NCBI GenBank assembly: GCA_021298045.1 | Contig: JAJTHY010000057.1 | Coordinates: 1-7,980, forward strand | Direction of reading: 5' to 3' | Length of the DNA stretch: 7,980 bases | Source: Candidatus Jidaibacter sp. | Lineage (GTDB): Bacteria; Pseudomonadota; Alphaproteobacteria; Rickettsiales; Midichloriaceae | The notes under the pieces: model-generated | What the model was told of the DNA's origin: nothing | Database searches by the model: none | Seen by the model: the letters and a program-made list of their open reading frames with translations, nothing else | In this document: piece after piece, positions 1 to 5,205 of the stretch | Numbering within the stretch: position 1 is the stretch's first letter | Layout: each line of letters begins with the position of its first letter | Program-made: the position numbers and the translations under genes

Positions 1-33
1 ACCAGATGCGCTACCAGGCTGCGCTATGCCCCG
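1..33 (-). tRNA. tRNA-Pro, 5' half (cut by window edge)
   Basis: Read on the minus strand, the segment starts CGGGGCA (acceptor strand), then TA, then the D-stem GCGC, a D-loop with AGCCTGGTA, the closing GCGC, and the 5' anticodon-stem strand TCTGG. It leaves the window one base before the invariant U33, so the anticodon cannot be read. A C at position 1 with the TAGCGCAGCCTGGTAGCGCA block is typical of bacterial tRNA-Pro. The TCTGGT stem would suit the UGG isoacceptor, but that is inference. The gene runs away from the membrane-protein gene at 213. Confidence 0.85.
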
Positions 34-212
34 ACATCAAAGAAAAACTTCGTGTACACTTCTAACCTAATATGCCAAAGTTAGCAAGCACTTTATAATG
101 ATCATGGTCCAAAATTTTTCTGAAGCTTCATGTTATAAAGAGTGAAGATTGATATTAACCTTTTCTTAACCACTTGCTGTTACCGTATAAATAGGTTTAA
201 GAGGGTTTTGAA
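34..212. other. divergent intergenic spacer between tRNA-Pro and the 213-1517 gene
   Basis: This AT-rich stretch must hold the promoters of both divergent genes. For the plus-strand gene, TATAAA at 186-191 is a plausible -10 box, but the hexamer 17 bp upstream (TTCTTA, 163-168) is a poor -35. No convincing promoter was found for the tRNA on the minus strand. No ORF or repeat was noticed. Confidence 0.4.
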
Positions 213-1517
213 ATGTTAGCGGGTCCTGCATACAAATTATTGTTTCAATCTGGAGCATCTAAATATGCGCTTCAGGCTGCGATGAACCCTGGTTACTATA
301 GTAGTATTTTTTCAACGGTGAGCCGTATTATACCTAATGCCTTGCCGGTTTTTTCCACAGTGGGTCAAGGCGTATTTAATGCCGTTAACATTGCTGTGAC
401 TTCCGTTGGTGGGCCTTTGGTTTTTTTCGGCATTGTAGCCGGTGCGGCAGTTTGTAGCACGGCAATTTACTTTTATGTGTACAGGAATAAAGACAAGTTT
501 GGTAGAGATGACTATTTAAAAATGGCTGGTTGGGCGCTTTTAAGCGCTATCAGTTTTGTGACGATTGGGGCTATTGGGGTCAAGATGGTCGATTATTATT
601 TTTCAGATGCTGCGCCTGAAGAAGTTGGGAAATCTTCAGATCTCTCTATTGGGGGAGCAGATGTGCTGACAGCAGCAGGTAAAAATTTATTAAATGGAAG
701 CTCGGCTCCTGAGACCCCGGACCAACGGAAAGATGAAGGGGGTGAAGATAAGGGGATAGTTGCAGGAATGATGAAGGAAGTAGGAAGACAAGCTGCTGAA
801 CTCGCTGCAGATGAGACGATTAAGAAGCTTTCTGAGAAAACAGGTGTTTCGGCGGATACTCTGGTTACTGGCGCTGCTATTGTAACTAATCCTAAGACTG
901 CCACGGCTATAGGTACTGCAGCAGCTGTTGTAAAACTGGTTGAGACTCCAGTATTGGGAGCCTTGAAAGCTACAGCTGAAGTAGTTGTAGAAGGCGGAAA
1001 AGCTGGTGTGGAAATGACTCAAGCTGGTGCTAAGTTTATTCAAGAGCATCCACAAGAAGTAATTATAGGACTTGCGGTTACGGCTGTTTTAGGCACAGCT
1101 TTTTGTTACAGAGAAGACATAAAAAAAGGTGCTGTTATTGCAAAGGATAAAGTAAGTCAAGTCGCCCAAAGCGTAAAAGATACAGCAAACAATGCAGTAG
1201 AGGGTGCAACTGCTGTTGTAAATGAAACTGTGGAATTTGCAACTAGTTCTATGGCTGTTGCAAAAGAGCACATTGATAGAGAAATCGAAAGAGAAAGAAT
1301 AAGGAGCAGGATACAGGAAGTCAGAAATAATTCTGGCAGAGGTTATATAATGCCGGCAGTGATACTTAATGAAAAAGAATTTACCCAATCCAATTTCTCT
1401 CATGAAACTTCCAGAGATTATATAATGCCGGCAGTGATACTTAATGAAAAAGAATTTACCCAATCCAATTTCTCTCATGAAACTTCCAGAGATCAGCAAG
1501 ATCACTTAAGGGAATAA
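213..1517 (+). CDS. hypothetical membrane protein with a duplicated C-terminal 25-residue repeat
   Basis: I do not recognise this 434-residue protein and assign no function. The ATG is supported by an AGAGGG ribosome-binding site 7 bases upstream. Two hydrophobic segments (about 67-90 and 104-126) form a likely membrane hairpin. A charged, Ala/Lys/Glu-rich region follows, then a third hydrophobic segment (about 282-299). Residues 301-371 read as a long amphipathic helix rich in Ala, Val, Lys and Glu, ending in a highly charged stretch near 353-367; a membrane anchor followed by such a helix recalls YtxH-like proteins, but only in architecture. The C-terminus is two identical 25-residue units (378-402 and 403-427) starting YIMPAVILNEKEF. 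There is no clear cleavable signal peptide. The gene is followed after 74 bp by another membrane-protein gene on the same strand, and both share a short C-terminal motif. It could be a surface or secreted host-interaction protein; that is speculation. Confidence 0.75.
   Translation: MLAGPAYKLLFQSGASKYALQAAMNPGYYSSIFSTVSRIIPNALPVFSTVGQGVFNAVNIAVTSVGGPLVFFGIVAGAAVCSTAIYFYVYRNKDKFGRDDYLKMAGWALLSAISFVTIGAIGVKMVDYYFSDAAPEEVGKSSDLSIGGADVLTAAGKNLLNGSSAPETPDQRKDEGGEDKGIVAGMMKEVGRQAAELAADETIKKLSEKTGVSADTLVTGAAIVTNPKTATAIGTAAAVVKLVETPVLGALKATAEVVVEGGKAGVEMTQAGAKFIQEHPQEVIIGLAVTAVLGTAFCYREDIKKGAVIAKDKVSQVAQSVKDTANNAVEGATAVVNETVEFATSSMAVAKEHIDREIERERIRSRIQEVRNNSGRGYIMPAVILNEKEFTQSNFSHETSRDYIMPAVILNEKEFTQSNFSHETSRDQQDHLRE
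1344..1493 (+). repeat. perfect 75-bp tandem duplication inside the coding sequence
   Basis: Units 1344-1418 and 1419-1493 are identical at all 75 positions. The length is a multiple of three, so the reading frame is kept and the protein gains one extra 25-residue unit. Complete identity, including third codon positions, points to a recent duplication or to ongoing copy-number change. Each unit contains the 8-bp palindrome TGCCGGCA. Confidence 0.97.
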
Positions 1518-1591
1518 AAATTTTTCTGTACTATTAACCATTTGTTAAACAAATTATTTATATAATTAGTATCATAACCAGAGTGTGGCCG

Positions 1592-3049
1592 ATGAATTAT
1601 TTAGAAATAGTGACGAATGTTTTTAAGGCGATATGGTCGTTAAAAAATGTTAGATATAATCTTATCTTTACAGGGCAGGATTATTCCCAAGTGGAAAGCG
1701 AAGATATAAGCAATACACTAACAGACGCTGAGAGCAAAATACTGAAAGAAGCCGGGGTAGAATTAAGCAAAGAAGAGCTAGCATTCCATGGGGATCTTAA
1801 GAAGAATAATGCTATAAGAAACACGGGGAAAAAAAGTAAAGCTTTAAAAGAGCAAAGAGATGAATTAAGTAAACAAAAAACATTGGATGGGGCGATAGAT
1901 AAAACTCAAGCTTCAGTAACGCAATCCGAGGCTTTTTTGAACTCGATTAAGAATCTAGAAATTGATACAGAGACAAAGCTTTTTGGTAAATGGAGAGTTG
2001 GCAGATATATCGGCTGGATCACAGAACCAATGAACATAGTATTCTCGCCAACCTTTGGTAGAGTTGCAGCTCTGGTTGCATCATTCACGGTTATGCTTAC
2101 TCCACTTGGGCCTGCAGTAGGTGGCGTATGTTTGGCTATTTCACTTTTAAGCCTTGCTTACGATGTTTACAGAAATACCAATAATTACCGCAAGCTTAAC
2201 GCCATGAGAGAAGAGCGAGTTTTATTGGATGAGATTAAAAAAGTGAGTGGAGAGCTGGGAACAAAACTACCACCTGATTTGCAAACATCAACAGAAGTTG
2301 GAATGAAGCGGAAAAATCCAGATTTGTTGAAAGCAACTTCTTATGTAATGAGAGGGGCTTTTGCTAATATGGCAATTACCACCGGGCTTGCGGTTGCAAC
2401 CCTTTCGCCATACTCAGTTATGGCCAGTATGTTCATGATGATTACAGGCTATAGCAATACCACCGCAATGTATTATCAATATAACAAACGAGTTGCATAT
2501 CTGCATAATGCAAATGCTCTAACCAAAGCGGAATTAGGCTTAGAAAAGGATGATGACTTGGCTGACCGCTTAATGAAGTTGCGTTGCTATAAGGCTGCGA
2601 CCGAGCGGGAGACAGAACCAGAAAAAATTGCATCAGCTTATGACGACAATCTGAAAAAAGCGCAAGTGTGTGAAAAATTGACACCCCGCCTCTCCTTTAT
2701 GGGTGATGTTTGGAAGGTGTTGAAACATGGTTTAAGCTGGAAGCGGGCTAATAATATGTTCACCCCTTCATTCATGCAGGAAAAAGTTGTAGCATTTCAT
2801 AGTGAAGAAGCATTTGCAAAAAGAATCGGTTTGAAGCTTGAAGGGGTTGCGAAAGAGCGAAGCCAGGAACAAATTGTTGAGGTGAAAGTTGAAAAACAAC
2901 CAGAGAAACCTATAACTTCTAAGCTTTTGAAAGAAGGAAGAAAGGCTCTTAAACCTACGCAAAAACCTACGCAAAAACCTATAACGCCTGGTGCTATTTT
3001 GGAGGCTAGAAATAATAGCGACGGACCTTCTCCAGGGCGACCGCATTAA
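1592..3049 (+). CDS. hypothetical membrane protein whose 3' end is interrupted by a MITE
   Basis: I do not recognise this protein (485 residues from the ATG at 1592). A GTG at 1583 would add three residues, but GAG at 1581-1583 sits 8 bases before the ATG and favours it. The N-terminal part (about 40-125) is highly charged and probably helical. Two long hydrophobic, hairpin-like blocks follow at about 158-192 (with LTPLGPAVGG) and 255-295, separated by a charged loop. The rest is hydrophilic and Lys/Glu-rich, with a KPTQKPTQKP stretch near 454-463. The stop codon and the last residues (PGRPH) come from the left end of the transposable element at 3033. Without the element the protein would end SDGPSL. 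TATAAT at 1561-1566 could be a -10 box, but no -35 stands at normal spacing, so it may be cotranscribed with the gene 74 bp upstream. Function is unknown; the membrane location is inferred from hydrophobicity. Confidence 0.72.
   Translation: MNYLEIVTNVFKAIWSLKNVRYNLIFTGQDYSQVESEDISNTLTDAESKILKEAGVELSKEELAFHGDLKKNNAIRNTGKKSKALKEQRDELSKQKTLDGAIDKTQASVTQSEAFLNSIKNLEIDTETKLFGKWRVGRYIGWITEPMNIVFSPTFGRVAALVASFTVMLTPLGPAVGGVCLAISLLSLAYDVYRNTNNYRKLNAMREERVLLDEIKKVSGELGTKLPPDLQTSTEVGMKRKNPDLLKATSYVMRGAFANMAITTGLAVATLSPYSVMASMFMMITGYSNTTAMYYQYNKRVAYLHNANALTKAELGLEKDDDLADRLMKLRCYKAATERETEPEKIASAYDDNLKKAQVCEKLTPRLSFMGDVWKVLKHGLSWKRANNMFTPSFMQEKVVAFHSEEAFAKRIGLKLEGVAKERSQEQIVEVKVEKQPEKPITSKLLKEGRKALKPTQKPTQKPITPGAILEARNNSDGPSPGRPH
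2951..2980 (+). repeat. short in-frame 12-bp tandem repeat (2.5 units)
   Basis: The unit AAACCTACGCAA occurs at 2951-2962 and 2963-2974, followed by a half unit AAACCT at 2975-2980. It encodes the Lys-Pro-Thr-Gln repetition near the C-terminus of the membrane protein and keeps the frame. It is a likely slippage site and marks the tail as a flexible linker. Confidence 0.85.
3023..3032 (+). repeat. left target-site duplication of the MITE
   Basis: GGACCTTCTC directly abuts the left end of the element and is repeated exactly at 3352-3361 on the other side. It lies in the coding sequence of the upstream membrane protein. Confidence 0.9.
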
Positions 3050-3351
3050 AATTCAGAAGCAACGGCATTACAACACGAACATGGATAAAAGCTTCAATTA
3101 ATACCTTGTAATTTAAAGCAAAAACCTCTAAAATCTTCGCTGTGAATGTGGCGCTCCATCTACTCGTAGTCATTCCCGCACAGGCGGGAATCCATAAATT
3201 CTGGTTGTGTAGCCTGGATCCCCGCCTACGCGAGGATGACAAAAAGGGTAGTGGTCCTGCAATGACACTCATTATGCTAATTAACCATTTTTTGACGAAG
3301 CCTTATTCATAATTCAGATACGATATGAAAATTTTTAATGCGGTCGCCCTG
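3033..3351. mobile_element. 319-bp non-autonomous transposon (MITE), ISAs1-like ends, complete copy
   Basis: The element is bounded by perfect 19-bp terminal inverted repeats: CAGGGCGACCGCATTAAAA at 3033-3051 and its reverse complement at 3333-3351. A perfect 10-bp direct repeat flanks it (3023-3032 and 3352-3361). It contains no transposase, so it must be mobilised in trans. Ends starting CAGGG with 8-10-bp duplications are, from general knowledge, features of the ISAs1 family; the family assignment is inference. The second copy at 7710 confirms the left boundary, because similarity begins exactly at CAGGG. The interior carries a 72-bp nested palindrome (3169-3240). Translating the minus strand across it gives the phrase WIPACAGMT, a familiar product of REP-like repeats rather than a gene. 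The left end supplies the stop codon of the upstream gene; the right end lies 29 bp before the pyrH -35 box. Confidence 0.92.
3169..3240. repeat. nested palindrome inside the MITE (REP-like)
   Basis: Two 26-bp arms, 3169-3194 and 3215-3240, are inverted repeats matching at 21 of 26 positions around a 20-base centre. The left arm is itself a hairpin, ATTCCCGC (3172-3179) pairing with GCGGGAAT (3184-3191). The ATTCCC...GGGAAT form resembles REP-type repeats of many proteobacteria and the Neisseria dRS3 repeat. The RNA could fold strongly on either strand and may act as a transcription or stability signal; that is inference. Confidence 0.8.
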
Positions 3352-3361
3352 GGACCTTCTC
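3352..3361 (+). repeat. right target-site duplication of the MITE
   Basis: GGACCTTCTC directly follows the right terminal repeat and equals 3023-3032. The next bases, TTTAG, contain the displaced original stop codon (TAG, 3364-3366) of the upstream membrane-protein gene. Confidence 0.9.
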
Positions 3362-3380
3362 TTTAGGCGGCTGATTTTCC

Positions 3381-3409
3381 TTGCCATAAGCGTGCTATAG
3401 AGATATAAG
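3381..3409 (+). promoter_or_regulatory. sigma70-type promoter for pyrH-frr
   Basis: TTGCCA (3381-3386, 5/6 to TTGACA) and TATAAG (3404-3409, 5/6 to TATAAT) stand exactly 17 bp apart. A start near 3416 would leave a leader of about 17 bases before the pyrH ATG. The promoter lies beyond the MITE, so the insertion would leave it intact. The candidate gyrB promoter uses the same -35 hexamer. Confidence 0.6.
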
Positions 3410-3432
3410 GATGTTAAATCCCTATCACGGTT

Positions 3433-4155
3433 ATGAGTATGCATGATAATGTAAAGTATAAGAGAGTCCTCTTAAAGCTTTCTGGCGAATCATTAAGTGG
3501 TGATCAGCCATTTGGATACGATACCAAAGCCCTGCATGTTATTGCAAATGATATTAAGCAAGCAAAAGATTTAGGCGTAGAGATTTGCATAGTAGTGGGT
3601 GGTGGTAATATTTGCCGCGGAGCTGCAATTGCGCAAATTGGCATAGAGCGTGTTAGTGGAGACCACATGGGAATGCTCGCCACAGTTATGAATGCCCTTG
3701 CTTTACAAAGTGTTTTAGAGAGTGTTGGAATTACCACCCGCGTGCAGTCCGCTATTCCGATGATGACTGTGTGTGAGCCTTATATACGCAGGAAAGCAAT
3801 TAGGCACATGGAAAAAGGTAGGGTAGTAATTTTTGCTGCTGGAACTGGTATGCCATATGTAACCACAGATACAAACGCTGCACTTCGCGCCGCTGAGATG
3901 AGCTGCGATGCAATCTTCAAAGGTACCCAGGTTGACGGTATTTATACAGCGGATCCTAAGAAGGATGCAACTGCTACTAAGTATGAGCGGTTGACTTATA
4001 CAGATGTTTTATCTCGCGATTTAAAAGTTATGGATGCTGCAGCAATCAGCCTTGCAAGAGAAAACAAAATCCCTATACTAATTTTCGCTATTCACCATCA
4101 GGGTGAGCTTGCAAAAGTTTTAAAAGGACAAGGAAATTATACTTTAGTAGAGTGA
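3433..4155 (+). CDS. pyrH: UMP kinase (uridylate kinase)
   Basis: PyrH transfers phosphate from ATP to UMP to make UDP in pyrimidine nucleotide synthesis; the bacterial enzyme is a cytosolic hexamer of the amino-acid-kinase fold. The 240-residue protein has normal length and the family motifs in order: KLSGES (15-20, phosphate binding), GGGN (56-59), GDHMGMLATVMN (76-87), GTG (137-139), TTDTNAA (144-150, UMP site), KGTQVDGIYTADP (163-175, ATP site) and VMD (199-201). The ATG at 3433 gives a normal N-terminus; a second ATG at 3439 is also possible, and neither has a strong ribosome-binding site. It lies 4 bp before frr, the usual pairing. In many alphaproteobacteria rpsB and tsf stand upstream; here an unrelated membrane-protein gene and a MITE do instead. 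Confidence 0.98.
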   Translation: MSMHDNVKYKRVLLKLSGESLSGDQPFGYDTKALHVIANDIKQAKDLGVEICIVVGGGNICRGAAIAQIGIERVSGDHMGMLATVMNALALQSVLESVGITTRVQSAIPMMTVCEPYIRRKAIRHMEKGRVVIFAAGTGMPYVTTDTNAALRAAEMSCDAIFKGTQVDGIYTADPKKDATATKYERLTYTDVLSRDLKVMDAAAISLARENKIPILIFAIHHQGELAKVLKGQGNYTLVE

Positions 4156-4159
4156 TTAT

Positions 4160-4717
4160 ATGACAAATGATTATATCGTAGAAATGACTAAAAGAATGGA
4201 AGGTGCGTTAAGTTCACTTAAGCATTCGTTAAATGGTTTACGTACGGGTAGGGCGTCTGCCTCTTTATTAGACCCTATTAAAGTTGAGGCTTATGGAAGC
4301 CCAATGCCAATAAGCCAAGTTGGTTCAGTAAATGTTCCAGAGCCTAGGATGATAACTCTGCAGGTTTGGGATGCATCTTTGGTTAATGCAACTGTTAAAG
4401 CTATAATGGAGTCTGGCTTAGGGTTGAACCCAATTTCTGAAGGGCAATCTATTCGCATTCCATTACCAGATTTATCAGAAGAGCGCCGCAAGGATCTTGC
4501 TAAAAAAGCTCATGAATATGCAGAAAATGGAAAAGTTTCCATTCGTAACATTCGTAGAGATGGCAATGACCATTTTAAGAAGATGGAAAAAGATAAAGAG
4601 ATCTCTGAAGATGAGCATAAGCGTCTTGCTGATGAAGTGCAAAAAATCACCGATGACTTCGTGAAAAAAATTGACCATGCAGTAGAAGAAAAAGTTAAAG
4701 AGATTATGCAGGTTTAG
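4160..4717 (+). CDS. frr: ribosome recycling factor
   Basis: RRF works with EF-G to split the post-termination ribosome and release mRNA and tRNA. The 185-residue protein has the usual length. It shows the LRTGRASASLLDPIKVEAYG segment near residues 27-46, the domain II block around VPEPRMITLQVWD, and the RIPLPDLSEERRKDL and VSIRNIRRDGND segments of the long helical domain. It starts 4 bp after the pyrH stop, and AGAG at 4149-4152 inside the end of pyrH can serve as its ribosome-binding site, so the two are almost certainly cotranscribed from the promoter at 3381. In alphaproteobacteria uppS and cdsA often follow; here the operon ends in a gene-free spacer facing gyrB. Confidence 0.98.
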   Translation: MTNDYIVEMTKRMEGALSSLKHSLNGLRTGRASASLLDPIKVEAYGSPMPISQVGSVNVPEPRMITLQVWDASLVNATVKAIMESGLGLNPISEGQSIRIPLPDLSEERRKDLAKKAHEYAENGKVSIRNIRRDGNDHFKKMEKDKEISEDEHKRLADEVQKITDDFVKKIDHAVEEKVKEIMQV

Positions 4718-4785
4718 GTAGCGGAGATTGCATCATGGAAAATTTTTATAAATTATGAAAAACATAGGTGATCCAGCTATCCTTG

Positions 4786-4810
4786 TCATTCCGCATTTGT
4801 TGCGGGATGA
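4786..4810. repeat. hairpin downstream of frr
   Basis: TCATTCCGCA (4786-4795) pairs with TGCGGGATGA (4801-4810) around a TTTGT loop, with one T-G wobble. It lies 68 bp after the frr stop and could stabilise or end the transcript, but only AAAACC follows, not a T-run, so a terminator call is weak. Confidence 0.5.
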
Positions 4811-4956
4811 AAACCTATAAGCAATCGCTAAAGCTCTTTCCCGGGTGGCGCTGCTTATATATTTTATGATTACTCAGCTCCCGAGATAATTGCAGAGTTT
4901 TGACGGAAGGACTCATTATATTTCAGATGCTTAGACATTTTTTGACAGTGCCTTAT
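4810..4956 (+). repeat. decayed relative of the MITE
   Basis: Short blocks match the MITE in the same order and orientation. AAAACCT (4810-4816) matches 3121-3127, TCGCT (4825-4829) matches 3137-3141, and GTGGCGCT (4845-4852) matches 3148-3155. ACTCATTAT (4911-4919) matches 3267-3275, CATTTTTTGAC (4936-4946) matches 3286-3296, and GCCTTAT (4950-4956) matches 3300-3306. The central palindrome is missing and no terminal repeats were found, so it looks like an old, internally deleted copy or a divergent subfamily. The comparison was made by eye. Confidence 0.5.
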
Positions 4957-5205
4957 CCGTAACTCGGGTTATATAGCTAAACCCTTATAAAATGGCTATG
5001 AAAAATACAACAAATCTCCACCTCTTAGTTATCCTCGCTATTGCTTGGGATCTTAAGATTCCTGAACTGCGTGCGGAATGACAATTAAAGCAAAAACCGT
5101 GCCTTTTTTGTAGTTGAATTAGCTATAATAAATTGCCCTTTGAATAAACTTCAATAATTCTCCTGCCACTGATGCAGTAAGTGCAAGCGCTAACCCTGCA
5201 TAGCT

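Larger units (their letters stand above)
4783..5084. repeat. 302-bp segment bounded by 13-bp inverted repeats
   Basis: TTGTCATTCCGCA at 4783-4795 and TGCGGAATGACAA at 5072-5084 are perfect reverse complements. No matching direct duplication flanks them, so a transposon origin is not shown. They may be ends of an old element or two separate repeat half-sites in opposite orientation. Confidence 0.5.
4718..5205. other. gene-free convergent spacer between frr and gyrB, filled with decayed repeats
   Basis: No credible coding region was found in these 488 bp. The spacer holds a small hairpin (4786-4810), a decayed relative of the MITE (4810-4956), a 13-bp inverted-repeat pair (4783-4795 with 5072-5084), and TTAAAGCAAAAACCG at 5085-5099, which is identical to 7790-7804 inside MITE copy 2. 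A stem ATGCAG/CTGCAT (5172-5201) lies just past the gyrB stop but has no T-run. No textbook rho-independent terminator was found for either convergent gene. Confidence 0.7.

Noticed and set aside
1089..1505. 138-codon minus-strand ORF opposite the first membrane-protein gene
   Set aside because: It is an antisense shadow: it contains the reverse translation of the 75-bp duplication and is rich in Ser, Cys and Phe, with no initiation signal.
1541..1553. TTTGTT-A-AACAAA palindrome before the second membrane-protein gene, a possible operator
   Set aside because: Short AT-rich palindromes are expected by chance here and no second site was seen.
3006..3272. 88-codon minus-strand ORF across the MITE
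   Set aside because: It is the translation of the repeat itself (the WIPACAGMT phrase is a known product of REP-like sequence) and runs into the neighbouring gene's antisense strand; no ribosome-binding site.
3411..3446. 11-codon ORF (MLNPYHGYEYA) overlapping the pyrH start, a possible leader peptide
   Set aside because: AAGG touches its ATG with no spacing, no regulatory codon run is present, and nothing else supports translation.
4966..4983. GGGTT...AACCC stem in the frr-gyrB spacer considered as a terminator
   Set aside because: Only five pairs and no T-run on either strand.
5091..5110. CAAAAA...TTTTTG stem considered as a terminator between gyrB and frr
   Set aside because: The stem is only A-T pairs apart from one C-G pair and lacks a GC core; it would not be stable enough.
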